A stretch of 64,000 bases of DNA. Origin: Lagopus muta. Lineage: Eukaryota > Chordata > Aves > Galliformes > Phasianidae. The stretch spans positions 18,487,501 through 18,551,500 of the forward strand of contig NC_064443.1 in assembly GCF_023343835.1 (NCBI RefSeq). Reading direction: 5' to 3'. The first letter of the stretch is position 1, and each line of letters begins with the position of its first letter. The notes under the pieces were generated by a model. That model was given only the letters and a program-made list of their open reading frames with translations, did not search any database and was not told the origin of the DNA. Below, one piece after another: positions 11,166 to 23,691 of the stretch. The position numbers and the translations under genes are program-made.

Positions 11166-13300
11166 AGAACACTGGGATGATGGTCCACAGCCTGAGCTCA
11201 GAACAAGAAACCTTGTTCTGCAGACCATAAGGACTGGGGACATCAGCGCTGCCTTTCAGATTGCTGCCCCTCCTTCCTCACTCACAGCTGCTGGTGCTAG
11301 CCAGCTGCCTAGCTGCCCCCAGTCTCCAGATCTACCACTCCCTATCTCAATTTCTGCAAAATGTGAAAAAATGAGCATCTGTTTCTCAAGTGTGAGCTCA
11401 GCTTTTGCCCTCTGCGCTCCAGCTGGGCAGCCTCCACTTCCAAAGGTTGCTGAGATCACAAGGAAATAAACGTCTGCCTTCATTCCACACGCCTGGTCTG
11501 AGCCCAGACCACAGCCACTCATGCCTGCAGGTGCACAGGTTGCTCTGAGCCTCAGAGAGGTGGAATCTTTGGAGAATTTAGCTGGAAGCATGCACTAAAC
11601 TCCCTGCATGCTTTGCATGAGCCCTGGTGGTTGTCTGCATGGTGGCTGACTGGCCATGAAGATGGCAAAGCTCGCCCTTCCCTCCACTGCCAGGTTTTAG
11701 GCTGCAGTCCCAAGGCATGGCAGCATTAGAGCTTTTCACACAAAATCTGTTGAGGATTATGGATAAAAAACCTCTTCTGCCCCATTCCTTGGTTGAAAGA
11801 AGCAGTGAACCTTTTCAAATTTTTTATCAAAGCAGGATTTTTTTATTTTTATTTTTTTAATTGTGGAAAGTGCTGGAAGTCCTAAGTGTGGAGCAGCCCA
11901 CCAGCGATGTGTGCTGGCTCCTGAGATGAAGAGAATTTCTGGGTGCTCTCCGTGACCTCAGAGACCTGAATGACACCATCTGAGGATCGACACCCATAGC
12001 GTGACAGTGAGCTTATAGGTCAGAGTCTGCCCGAATGTGCTTCTGCTGCAGCAGCAACGCCTCTGTGCTCTTTGCCTGCGTGTCGGTGCTCACTGCCCAC
12101 ACCTCTGCTCCCCTGGGCTGAGCCCTGGCAGGCTGTGCAAAGCAGACCTGTGATAGAATAGTGAGCTGGAAGAGGAGAGATGTGACTGTCCCATGAGTGA
12201 AAGAAGCAGCATTACAATTTCTAGGCATGAGCACATTCCCCTGACACAGGAAGAGAAGGAAGGACAGGACAGTGGCATGCGGTGCTCCATGTCGTGACAT
12301 GTTCACTCAGTCCATGTGCCTTTTTGGGAGCTGAGCACACTCAGGTAGCAGTCTGCCCAATCCGCCAGAAGCTGGGTTCTGCTGGCCCTGTGGTCCATTC
12401 AAATGCCTGTTAGGAAGGAGAGAGAGCAAGAAACAGTGTTTGCTGAGAGCTGAATGCTTGTATTCCCCTGGATTCTGCCTCGGAATAATTCTGCTGAAGT
12501 GAAAAATGGGTTCGGTTAATCTTAGGTTTAACTGCGGAGGCAGGCCAGCAGAATTGCAACAGAGCATTATGTAGAGCTGAAGCTCTGTGAGAGCCGAACT
12601 GCGTACAGTTTTTGAGAGAGCATTCACTGGAGCTCCTGAGCCTTGGTTTTGCTCAAGCCGTACGCACGAGGAGAGCGTGCTGAGTCCCTCGCTGGGCTGT
12701 GCAGCTGCAGGCGGCCGTGCAGCAGTGCTCCCGGTCACGTATGGCTGTGCTGAGCAGTGAGAGGTACAGCTTTTATTGGAGAGCACTGTGTGTTTGCTAA
12801 AGGTCTCACACAGCCATGGTAACGGCAGCACGGTGTCTCCATGGGAGATGAGGCGCTCACGGAGGCCTGCAGAGCAGGGAGGGGACGGATGCCTTCAGAC
12901 TGAGCTGCTTGTATTGGAGAACCCAGAACCACTCCTTAGGTTTTGTATTCCCAGCGTTCTGCTAGAAATCCTGCCCGGACGTAGGATGGATGTGAATCTG
13001 CATTGCTGTGCTCTGCTTAGCACTCAGCTGGGTCTCTCCTCTCTGGGCAGGGACTGCAGAAGTTAGGGCAGGTCAGCTCCAGGGCCTGAACAGCGTGTCT
13101 GCAGGTGTACTGGAGGAGGAGGTAAATGTGTGTGCAGCCATATGTTTGGGTATAGCAAGGTACAGCACCTCTTCTCTGTGTCCGGCTGTGATGGATGTGC
13201 TTGTTTGGGTGAAGCTGTGCCCTTCAGAAGTCTGTATCCTAGTGAGTATCCCAGCTCTGATTAAAAACTGCATGCCCTCTCTTACTAGCGTGCCTTGCAT
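11166..13300. other. Intergenic, no gene recognised
   Basis: A T-rich stretch lies near 11818-11862. Open frames are short and overlapping, and no recognisable exon, RNA or repeat was found. Confidence 0.6.
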
Positions 13301-13324
13301 AACAAAATAAGTCTGACAGACAGT

Positions 13325-13450
13325 TGGCTTGCTAATAAGAGCAATTAAGCAGTATGGGGGTTTAGTTTTATGAGAATTTACTGGTAGAACTACAGAATGT
13401 TTTATGAAGGTTGTTTCATGCTAATGAGCTGATAGATACTTTGTTGAGGA
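13325..13450. promoter_or_regulatory. Candidate enhancer: octamer variant, SOX-like and homeodomain motifs
   Basis: This A/T-rich island has GCTAATAAG at 13331-13339 and GCAATTAAGC (NKX/HMX-like) at 13341-13350. It also has a CDX-like TTTATGA at about 13401-13407, the octamer variant ATGCTAAT at 13418-13425, and GATACTTTGT at 13435-13444. The last decamer also occurs in the 3.4-3.7 kb cluster. Such density in otherwise GC-rich DNA suggests a regulatory element. This rests on motifs alone. Confidence 0.35.
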
Positions 13451-16400
13451 ATGCCATGGAAATCCTTTTGTTGTTTCTTGGCGCAGAAGCCCTGTGCTGT
13501 CTTTCCCTGCGAAGGAATTCATTTGGCTCCTTTTTATGACTTATAACTATTTTCATTGTGAACCGTTCACCTCTGAGACCTCGGTGTGGTGGTTCCCCTT
13601 GAAGAGCCTCACCAGTGGGACCGTTCCAGTAACTCATCAAAGCCAGCTGAAATACAGCTGTTCCGCCACGCTGCAGTGAGAAGTCAGTCGCAACAAAGGC
13701 AAATGATCCTTCTTGCTTGACCTGTGGAGTCTGGCAATACAGCAGCTCCATACTTAGAACTGTCTGCTGCATAGCACGGAGGATCTAGGAGGTACTGTCG
13801 TCCCACAGAGATGCTTCCTTCCATTCTGCATGGCTAGTAGGCTCATCAGGAATACGAGTCAAGGCCTGGTGTGATCCCCTGCTGCCATCTTCCAGAGCCG
13901 TGTGTTGATGAAGTCCAACACGGGTTATCAGCAAGCTGCTGTTGAGGCATGATTTCCATTAAAAGGAAATATATTGCTGGGAGTATTGCGCTCATAGGTT
14001 AATTTGGAGGTAATTTTTGAAGGGAGAGAGCTCATAGGGTGTTGTTGAGTCATCTCTGCAAGCAGCTGAGAAATGGGAGCAATTGGTGAGATAAAGCGTG
14101 GACAACTCCTGCAGAACACCAAGAAGTAAACTGTGAAGTAATGCAGTGCATCCCTGAGACCTCAGACAAGGATGACAAACAGGAGGACGGTTTGCAGGGC
14201 ACGGATTTATCAGAGAGAGAGGCATAAAGAAAACTGTTAGCACAAGCTGCACCTGGAATGGTCAGATCAATATTGACTGATGTGAAAGAAGGGGAAGGAG
14301 AATGAGGCAGCCTTTATCTGAGAGCAGGCACAGCCAGCGGGAGAGAAACAGGCAGCCACAGAAAAGGAAACGTCATCTCATGAGAATCATGGGAGGCTGT
14401 AAAATCAAGGAGTTCATCATTAGAAGGGCATTGGTAAATACTTATAAATACAGAAGTGCCCACATGTGTGCCTTTAGAGGCTGAATTATGGGCTTGGCCA
14501 GGCCCTGAAGGAAGCTGGGCATGCACAGACAGCAAGAGGTGGTGGTGAGCACTGGAGCCTGGGGGGAGCAGGGCTGAGCAGCCCCACGGCAGGGCAGGGC
14601 AAAGCAGCCCACCACTATAAATCAAGCTCTGTCCATTCCATGGTTGAACTTTGCCCTCTGCCCATAATTTACTGTTGGCACGATGGCCCTTCTTGCTTGT
14701 CTTCACCTCCACGTTTATATAGCAGCAGGCGATGATCTTGGGGCAGCTCTCTGTGCCTTTGACACTCTTTAATTAAACTATGACATTTGCTAAGTACAGA
14801 AGAGAAAAATACTGGAGGAAAAAAAAAAAACACCACTGCATTCTCATTAGCCCACTGTATTCATGAGACTTTGGGTGCCACACAGGAGATCAGCACAAAA
14901 GATATTTTTAATGAGCTTTAGTAAAGGTGCCTTTGCTTTTAGTTTGTTCCTAATTGTGCGAGCTTTGATCTTGATTTCTTCAGGAGAGATCTGACTGTGC
15001 ACTTAGATGTATCCGGACAGCTTTTCTTCAGCCAGTTTCTAGGAGAGGAAAAACGTTTCCAATGGAAGATGGTTCCAGTGGAGGTTTCACTGAGAGCATC
15101 TTCAGGGCCTGGCCTGATGAGAGCCACCAGTTAGGCTGTGCATAAGGAAGAAAGTGTGCTCCAGTGGTACAGATGCACTGAGACAGATGAAGCCGAATGC
15201 CAAGCTGATTGGGTGGGTTTCATGCTCAGCCATCACACACACAGCTGAGGGAAGCTTTAGAAATACATACAAGCAGCTGAGGACTATTGCAGTGCAGGGC
15301 ACAAACCCACAAGCAGCTGGAGGAGGCTTCTTGGCTGGCTCACCCTCCTCTTCAGTGTGTCACCAGGAAGTCCCCTGCCATCGCTCCTAACCCCGCTGCA
15401 CTGCGCCTATCTGAGAAGACAGCTGAAATCTGAGTGTGTTTGGTTTTTTTTCTGATAGGAATCATTCAGTGTTTTTCTTATCAGCAAAGCAATCAAACAG
15501 TATGGATTCAAGGTAATTTTAAAGCTGCTTTTAAATTTGTCTTGGCATTTTGCTTCTTGACAGATCCATACACAGGGGCCTCTGAAATCATTGCAAGGGA
15601 ATGGCAAAGCAGCAGCAAATTAAGTTTTTATTCAGCAGAGATCACGACTGGAGGTGTTTCTGTTTCAGACCATGGCTTTACAGCTGAGGTTGCCAGCAGA
15701 GAAGGTAATTTGAGCTGTGCTGGGCTTACTGGGTGAAGAGCCTTTGCTTCAGAGAGAGCTGCCTTAAATTAGCACTTCTTCCCACCAGAGCCTTAGGTTT
15801 GGCGTTGGGGGCAGCTGGCAGGAAGACAATCTGGGAGTGCAATCTATAGCACAGAGCAGCTGCACTCGGACTGCGAGCCTTCCTCTCTCTGCTGCAAGCA
15901 CAGGATAGAACATGCTGGGGCTTCCTCGGTACCCTGCCACGCGCTCCCTCCTCCAGTGCCTTTTCATCTTCCTTTCCATGAATATTAACAGCAGTCCTTG
16001 TGCTTTGAAAAGCAGCAGTGCTCAGATACCTGCAGACATGCCTCCCGAAGTCCCCGCAGCGCTCACTCCATCTCTCCCAGTTGGGTTTTGCAGTGAGGCT
16101 GCTCAGACTCAGCCCCAGATGCTCTGTGCTTCTGCAGTGAAGACAAACCTCTCTCAGCCCATCCACCCATGGCACACTGGGGCAGTCAGGTGCACCGGCA
16201 GCTCCTTGCCACTACTGGACTGGGCTGAGTTTAAACAACGGCCATTCAATGACCAAAAGCCCACCCTTCGCTTTTGGGTGCTTGGAGGTCACCAGCAGGA
16301 GACCACACCGATCTGGGCTTCGGCTCTTCCCTGGAAATAGGTTTACAAAAGAGAGAAAGAACCCTGAAGCCACATCTACTCTCCCAGATACAGTTGCAGC

Positions 16401-16620
16401 ACAGTGAAAGTTAGCTGCAGCCCTCCCCATCAGCATGCGTCTGCAGTTCATTAATCATGACTCAGTGAAAATCTCACTTTTATTGGAGTGAGTGAGTGCT
16501 GCTGAGGGGCAGCTCTGCTGCCGCGGTGCCATCCTGTTTGCAAGGTGCACACCTAACCTTTAGAGATGCTGCAAAAGCACTTTTATTCCCTCGTTTTCTG
16601 GGTGTTTGCTCCTTTTTGTT
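13451..16620. other. Intergenic, no gene recognised
   Basis: Contains an A-tract at about 14818-14830 and mixed-composition sequence. No open frame resembles a known protein, and no transposon 3' end was recognised. Confidence 0.6.
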
Positions 16621-16689
16621 GCCTTGGCTATTGGCAGATCGCTGTGATTAAGTTTTTCAGGGAGTAAATCACTGCCCCGTGAGCAGTAC

Positions 16690-16855
16690 ATAATCAAACA
16701 GATAAGTCTTGCGTTTCACCCTTGTCTCTCTCACTCCCACACATGACTTTGCATGTGAATCTTTAAGACCTGTATGCCCTATATTTCTTCACTCTAATGC
16801 TGCAATTAATCGCATTACATAACCAGCCTACTGCTGTTTCTAATTAAAATTTTCA
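16690..16855. promoter_or_regulatory. Candidate regulatory element: GATA and homeodomain motifs
   Basis: AGATAAG (GATA consensus) is at 16700-16706, CAATTAATCGCATTA at 16803-16817 and TAATTAAAATT at 16841-16851. All sit in A/T-rich DNA immediately upstream of the motif cluster at 17.01-17.08 kb. The motifs are seen and the function is inferred. Confidence 0.3.
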
Positions 16856-16950
16856 GGGGAGGGGAGGTGGAAAGAAGAGCCCTGCATTTAAATAATGTGA
16901 AGGGTCTGTCTCACGGTGACAATGCCAGGAAAGGCAGAGGGACGGCTCCC

Positions 16951-16985
16951 TCCATCCTCCATCCTCCATCCTCCATCCTCCATCC
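16951..16985. repeat. (TCCATCC)5 short tandem repeat
   Basis: Five consecutive perfect copies of the heptamer TCCATCC. It is probably length-polymorphic. It lies about 30 bp left of the C/EBP-AP-1-MEF2 motif cluster. Confidence 0.95.
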
Positions 16986-17009
16986 TCACCCCCGTGCGCC
17001 GGCGGCCCC

Positions 17010-17082
17010 ACGTTATGCAACGTCCCACGCCGGGGCTGACTCACGCGCTCTTACCTCACCGGGGACAGGCTAAAAATAGGGT
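17010..17082. promoter_or_regulatory. Candidate enhancer: C/EBP or D-box, AP-1 and MEF2 sites
   Basis: Within 70 bp there is GTTATGCAAC (C/EBP- or PAR-bZIP D-box-like) at 17012-17021, a perfect AP-1 site TGACTCA at 17037-17043, and a perfect MEF2 site CTAAAAATAG at 17070-17079. Three strong consensus sites at this spacing are uncommon by chance. BHLHE40 is a known immediate-early, muscle- and immune-responsive gene, so it is a reasonable target at about 17 kb distance. That link is inference. Confidence 0.45.
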
Positions 17083-20000
17083 TTCATTCTTAACTCTGCG
17101 CAGCCAGGCTCTGCCTCGCTTCCAAGAAGACCCTTGGCAGGATTAAAATAGAGCAAGTCCTGCGCTTTGTTTCCTGCCGGAGATGCCTGCCCCGCACCCT
17201 TGCACAACTGCTGTTTGTTTGTCTGGGGTTGCAGTGAGCGTGCTGGATGCTCTCCAAGGCAGCACAGTGCTGGGGATCCACAGGCGGCACGGTGGCCAGA
17301 GGAACTGAGGAGCAGCTGCCCTGCAGCCAGCCCACAGCCTGAGGAAGGGACTTCGGGTGGGAGGGATGCTCAGCCCTGGAGCAGGAGGGAGGCGATTGCC
17401 AGCCCCAGATGGGGGATGCGGGAAGAGCCGCTTCATTTTGCTGACAAATAGCTTTGTTCTGCATCTCCGGCCTGGAGGATTGAGGTGGCTGCAGTGCAAG
17501 CAGGACGCCAGCAGCCAGTGCCAGGGGCTGAGCACTGCCGACATGAAGGCAGGAAGGAAGCAGACAGGAATGCCCACTCTGACGGTGTGCCGTGGCCTGG
17601 CAGGGCTCCTCGTCCCTTCTGGTGCCCATGGGGCACACATGTGCATCATCCCACCCGCTCCTCACGTGCTTCTCCACAAGGCTGCTCTCCTGCAACAGAG
17701 CTGTTCCTGGCCCTCGTGGTGGTGTGCAGCCTGCGGTCTGCAAAACTGGAGAGCAGGGAAACACCAGGACGGAATGGAACACATAAAACCTGCAGCAGCT
17801 GATGTGTGGCTCCTGGCTGCCTGGAGCAGCTGTGGGCCAGCAGTCAGTGCGGGGCCAGCACTGAACCCGTCAGTGCCTGGAGGCATTTATCCCTGCACTT
17901 CCTATCCTACCAACATCGAGTGACCAAGTGATGTAAAACATCCATGGTGCTGCTTCGAGCTGCCTTTTTGGAAGCACTGTCTTTTTCTAAATTGGTTGTT
18001 TCACCCAGGATTTGGGCTCAGGCCGTGAAAAGGCAGCGCACGGATCTGCTGGGGCATCTTACAGCACGGCTTTGCTGCTCCTGTTCAGCCAATTGGACAC
18101 GCTCCCTGTAGGTTTACCATAATGACAGAGTTTCTTAAACATAAATCTTGTGCTTGGGAGATGCGTGACCATTCACTGATTCCAGAGCTAACTTTACAGG
18201 GTATCCGTGAGGAATTTTAATCAGATTATAAGTAATGTATCTACTTTCTCCATGTAAAAACTTGTCTTCTTTACCTTCCCTCTTCTCTCCAAGGGCACAG
18301 ACACTTCTGGGGCAGGTTGCTGTGCCCGGTTTTGCTCCTGGCTTTCTGTTCTTGCCACGCAGCCCCTGTCCTGCAGCCCCACAGGGCTCTGCACATGGGG
18401 ATCTGCAGCCCGTGTCAGTTCTCACATCTTCAGGCCTGCCCAGCCTCCATGGCGAGGTGAGTCTGCCCTCAGCACTGCCTCAGCTTGTCATGTCTGTGGT
18501 ACGTGGCTCCAGGACCTGCAGGAGTCCATCCTGGCTGATGGTCCTTCTGACCATGAACCTGGCCAACACTTTCTGCTGGGAAGTCTTCTACGTGCCACCT
18601 GGCCTGGGGTTTTGTTGCAGAAGGAAAGCTCCATTTTGTGAATGGAGGTGGCAGGAGGCATCGGTGCCAGCAGGATGGCTGGGGTGTTTCCTTGAGTGCT
18701 GCTGCAGGGAAGGTGCCCGTTTGATGTGACTGAGAAAGAAAGTTAATAAACAAGAGGATGGAGCAACAGTAGAAAGAGAGGAGCAGTCTGTGAAAAGGAG
18801 AAAGGGAGGCTTCTTCATTTTACTGGCATGTTGGTGATACATGTCCTACATCACTGCAGAAGTGCAGGAAAGGGTGCAGGAGGAAGTACTGGAGCCTAAT
18901 TACTACCTCCTGTTATTTGGGACAAGTGTTTTAAATTTGCATTCTGCTCTGACAAGCAATACTCCCTCTAATGATCTCAAGTCTTGGTTTGGAGCTGGGA
19001 AAAGGAGATTTCCGGATAACATAAAAGTAAGTCCTGGCCTTGGAGATGGGAGCAGAACACACAGCAGTGTGCTGGGAGCCAGGTGCTTTGCTCTGTCATT
19101 TCTTTAATGCTGTCTGTGGCTGGAAGAGAAATCTGTCTCTGGCTCTGCTTGCTCTGCCATGATCTGAAAGCTAAGCAGGGGGAGTTGACAGAGACGCTCT
19201 CCTTTGTGTCTGCTTCTCGTACTTGCTGTGGGCCAGGTTCTGTATTCTGTGTTGATTGTGCTGCTGTATGCAATGTAATACAAAACTAAAGCAGCCAGGG
19301 TGTCCCTCAGGAGAGTTACTGTTTACATAAAACTGAGAAATTGCATAGTTGATCCCTACATCATCTGCACACAGTTTCTTCTATAGAAGGGATAGAAGGT
19401 GGAGGAGCAGGAGTGTCTGCACTGGGGCAAAGTCTGTGAGTTTGTTGTGTTTAACCATGGACAGCTTTACAAAGGTTATGGATGTCGGACTGACCCCCCT
19501 GATGCTGCATGAAGGATGCAGGTGGAAATCCAAGCAGCAAAGCTTGCAGCTGGGGCTGCAGCCCATCATGCGTGCTCCTGTGGAGGAACCAAGGCCAGGA
19601 GCTGTGCTGCTGTCCCAGTCTGAGGTTCAGCTCAGTGCTCCCCCACATCAGGCTGGTTTTCTCAGGGAAGAATGGAGCAATATCTCCATGTGTTCATTGT
19701 GACTGATGTAGTGTCAGCATAGCCTGACACTGCCTGATTTAGGCTGCCGAGGTCCCAGGTTTTAGCCAGGGCTCACCATGGTGTGTGTGCATCTCCATCA
19801 CCCACTCCCAGTTTCCTAACTGGGGCATTAAACAAACGAACACCAAATAAAGCCAGTGTGGGCAGCCAGCTTCTCAAGCTGGAGAGCCCAAAGGCATGGC
19901 TGCATTGATGGGGGGTTCCTATGCAGTAATCAAGGCTAAGGGAGAGGGTTTATGTTAATGTGAGGGGAACAAAAAAAAAAAAACCAAAGAGCTCCCAAGA

Positions 20001-20662
20001 AGGAGCAGAGAGACAAAAGCAGGGAAATTCTGGTGTTTGTTAGTCATGCGGTGTGCTCCTCGATGCAATTCACCCAAATAACACGTGATGGAGGTGGAAA
20101 GTGAGGGTAGAAATGAGTCCCCAGGGACCACTGGTGGTGCTGGGCATGGGACACGTGCACACGTGTGGGGTCTGCGTGACCTCTGTGGGCACAGCCCGTC
20201 AGATAGGGCAGGCCTGCTGCTGCCAGGCGGTTGGTCTGTTGATGGGATGGTGTCTGGCTCTCTCCCATCCTGCTGTGAGGTCTGGGGATTGTCAGCTGAT
20301 GGCTCTGCTGCCTGTGGTCGGGTTAGGCAACGTGCTCAGATGTTTTCTCCAGGCTGGGCAGGCGAGTTTGCAGGCAGTGCTGTGAATAGAGTTCTTGTTA
20401 TAGGCACTGGGGAGAAAATAGGCTAACACCCTAAAAAATAGCAGTTAAATCCCCCAGGCTCCATTCAGATTGTACCTGAACCATCACCTGGATGTCTCAG
20501 GGGCACAGCACCCATCTGTAGCTGCAGCATGGCCTTCCTCACAGCGCTGCTGCTCCATAGCGTTCACGTATCCAACCTCTGAGCTCATCCCAGTGTCAGC
20601 AGAGCAAAACAAAGCCCTCTGACACAGATTTTTCTCAAAACTAAAGTTCATGAGAAGTCTTA
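17083..20662. other. Intergenic, no gene recognised
   Basis: No supported exon. An A-rich tract lies at about 19970-19983. A small perfect hairpin lies at 19710-19731 (8-bp arms AGTGTCAG and CTGACACT, 6-base loop). It is too short to call as an RNA gene. Confidence 0.6.
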
Positions 20663-20667
20663 GAATT

Positions 20668-20800
20668 GTAAAATCATTGAATGGTTTGGGTTGGAGGGGA
20701 CCTTAAAGGTCATCCAGTCCAACTGCTGCTGTGTGCTGAGACATCTCTCACTAAATGAGGTTTCTCGAAGCCTCATCCAAGCCTTCACTTGTTCCTTTAA
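20668..20800 (-). mobile_element. CR1 LINE fragment, 3' end
   Basis: The + strand reads AAATCATTGAATGGTTTGGG, then TTGGAGGGGACCTTAAAGG and TCATCCAGTCCAAC, followed by a diverged body (GAGACATCTCTCACTAAATG). This is the reverse complement of a CR1 3' terminus, so the element is on the minus strand. The inner boundary is approximate. Confidence 0.88.
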
Positions 20801-23673
20801 GAGAGGGCTCGCATTTGCTCTAATGGCACTCTTGGGGGTTTACTGTTATTTTGAGTAGCCCATTTGTTCCCTGTTACAGTAACTGGAGCATTGCTCACCT
20901 CCGTGAGGATGCTTACTCACCCAGGAGCTGAGGTCTGACCGTGGTGACCATGATCTGCACTAACATCACATGGATGGGGCTGACATCTCCCCTCCCTGCC
21001 CTGCTTGCACTGAAAGCCCTTGCAGGGCACACGTCAAACCTACTGGGCGTGGAGGAGAAGTATTGTGGATTGATACTGTTATAGCTAGGACTGGGGCTTG
21101 ACCCTAAGAATGCTGCTGGATTTAGGCAGGAGAAACACACAGAAATGATGCTGCAATCAAATCCTTAGATTAATATTACTCACAAAACACAGAACTGTGA
21201 GCCAGAAACTCAAGACCCTCCCTCAAATAAACGCCCCTCCATCTTTTCCTACTCCTCTGAGGGGCAAATGGGAGGAGTGTGCTTAAACTGTGAGCTCATG
21301 AGGATCTCCACCTGATGGGCCCCCCGTGATGTAGATTTCAGCCCACATTTCACTTCTTGTGGCTGAAAGAGCAACTTTCCCAACAACTTCCCTCATATTT
21401 GTCCCCAGAACAGGCAGATTTATTCTGTATTAACAGCACAGGTGAGGCTGAGAAGACCATTTTCCTGCAGCTTGCAGATACAGTGATGGAGTGTGGGGAT
21501 ATTTGCTCCCCACTGTGGGACTGCCACCAGCTGGATGTTGCAGCACCAGCTGGGTATTGCAGTGCAGGTGTTTGGGGTTGCACACCCCTGCCTGGTTTTC
21601 CTGGTGTTCATTCAGTTCATTGACCTCCCTGGGGCTTCCCAGGCACCGCAGGGCCACAGCCCGTCTGCTGCTTGATCAGCAGCTATGATTCACCTGTTGA
21701 TGCCACAGTTTAATAACTTACTTAACTGCAGTACTTTGATTAAAGAGCAACCTATCTAACGATATCAAGGAAATTTCTCTTCAAAGCAGCGCCGTGTTAC
21801 ATCTGTAATGTGGAGGGAAGGACTCGGGCAGTGCTGCGGCTGTGGTGAGTCCCGGCTCCCCTCCCTGCACCCACAGCTCTGGGTCACACTGTGTCAGGGC
21901 TTGGGCTTCTGCTGCAGAGCTGGGAGCATGCGGGAGGGGGGCACATAAATCTGGATTGATTTTCCTGTGAGTTTTCCTGGGAGAAGACGTTGTCCGTCTT
22001 CACGCTTCGGGGTCTCCAAGAAGCTGAGCTCTTAGATGTCTTCTGTGGCCAGTGCCTTGCGTTTGGGCTGATTAAGGAAGCACTGAGTAATTATGTCTCT
22101 GAGTAACAAACGCTCCAGAGAGAGTGTCTGGAGTGAAAAGTATATGGCACTGACAGGCAAGATAACATGCAGTGACTCAGGGAATGTCAGGGTGGTGATA
22201 GAGCAAATGAGAGAGCAGGTCTGCTCCTCTATCAACAAACATAGGCGAGGAGGGACTCTGCTGATTGCCTGTACTGTCTCCTTTCTTAGGAGGAGCAGTA
22301 GCTGTGTTTCTATGAGCTGCTCGCACTGTAAGGGTACTCAGTATTTGCATGTCTCTTTTCTCCAGGCATGCACTTTTCAGTGTAAGGCCCTTAAGTGGGC
22401 TTAGAAGAAAGAAGTGATGATGTGCCATGTTTTGCTTTGGGTGCATTCTGCATCCACGCTGGAAAGCCAGCACTGCTGGAGGCTCCATGTCCTCCAGGTG
22501 CTGGGTGACTCAGAGCTCAGACATTGCGACGGGTGCGATGACTTGGGGGCGGTCTGGAGGGGCATGGAGGAGCACATCTGGGGACGGGCAGTAACAGCTC
22601 CTCTATGACTGTCCCTCGGCCTTTATCCAAAGAGAATTCCCTGCGTTTGGAGAGATTGCTCACTCGTGGGAACAGCAGCCAAATGACAGAGGTCCCACAG
22701 GCCGCCAGCAATGAGGGAGCAATAGGGACACTCCTTCCCCAGCAGCAGTCCTGAAAGCTTTGCCATATCGATTCCCTTGGGACAAAATAAATAAACAAAT
22801 AGGGCTTCACACCTACGAATGAATGGTCTTGAAAGGCAGCTAGTGCTAGAAAATGGGCTGTAGTGAAAGCTTGCTGTGGTGTGCCACTGCCCGGTGACAG
22901 CCTCAGGTGAGCAGGTGACTCAGGAGCTGCCACTGCTGGGGAACGAGGGAAACCAGGGAAAGAAAGTATCTGATGGCTGGAAACTACAGGCAGCTCTATG
23001 TGGTGTTCTGTGCAACCAGAGGGGTCATTTGGAACCCTCCTGCATTTACCTGGGGTTTCTGTGCCTCTTGCTGCCCAGTGAGGCTCACACCAGACCTATC
23101 TCAGCAGTCCATTGCCACCTGAGTTCCGTGGAAGCTGTGGTTTATGCAGAATCCATTCCCTGTGGCCCCACACAAGTGCATCCTGGCCCTCCAGAGATGC
23201 ATCTCCAGTTCCTCGGGGATTTCCCAATGATTTGGAAAGTTCTCCACACAAAGGAGTACGATCTGGTGCATCCCATAGCTACCCACAGCCATTTCTTCCT
23301 GTGTTGGTGAGCCCGTGGCCCACACTGCACCGCCCCTGCAGCTCCTCTGCCCCGTGTCTGCATGGCAGCTGTCTCCCAGGGGATCTCTGCTCCCATCTGG
23401 GGCTGTTGGTTACGAAGTTAGGCTCTGACACCTCATTAAATGTTATTACTTTTGCCTAAACACGTGTTCTGCCCTGCACAGCTTCTTTCAAATCCTTTTT
23501 CTAAGCATTAAAAGCAGATGAAACGTAAACGGTGTTGCAGAGGCATTTTGGTGTTGTTAACACGGGGTAATTCCTACAGTCTTACCCCTTTTCTATTTCC
23601 TTTAGTGCTGAGGGTGACTGGTTGGAAGAAGCTGGCAGAGTTAATCTTTGAACACTCCTTCTCCCCAAAGGGA

Positions 23674-23691
23674 GGGGGGGGGGGGGGGGGG
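23674..23691. repeat. Homopolymer run of 18 G
   Basis: An uninterrupted G tract preceded by GGGA. It is likely unstable in length and error-prone in sequencing, so coordinates downstream could shift slightly between assemblies. Confidence 0.95.

Noticed and set aside
10362-11243. Minus-strand open frame of 293 codons next to the orphan CpG island
   Set aside because: It runs through the antisense of a CR1 copy and through CpG-island sequence. The predicted protein matches nothing I recognise.
19710-19731. Perfect hairpin as a possible small RNA
   Set aside because: The arms are only 8 bp with a 6-base loop and no extended stem, far short of a microRNA precursor.
23674-23691. Retroposed poly(A)/G tail or telomere-like signal
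   Set aside because: The tract is a plain homopolymer with no adjacent target-site duplication, retrocopy or TTAGGG units.
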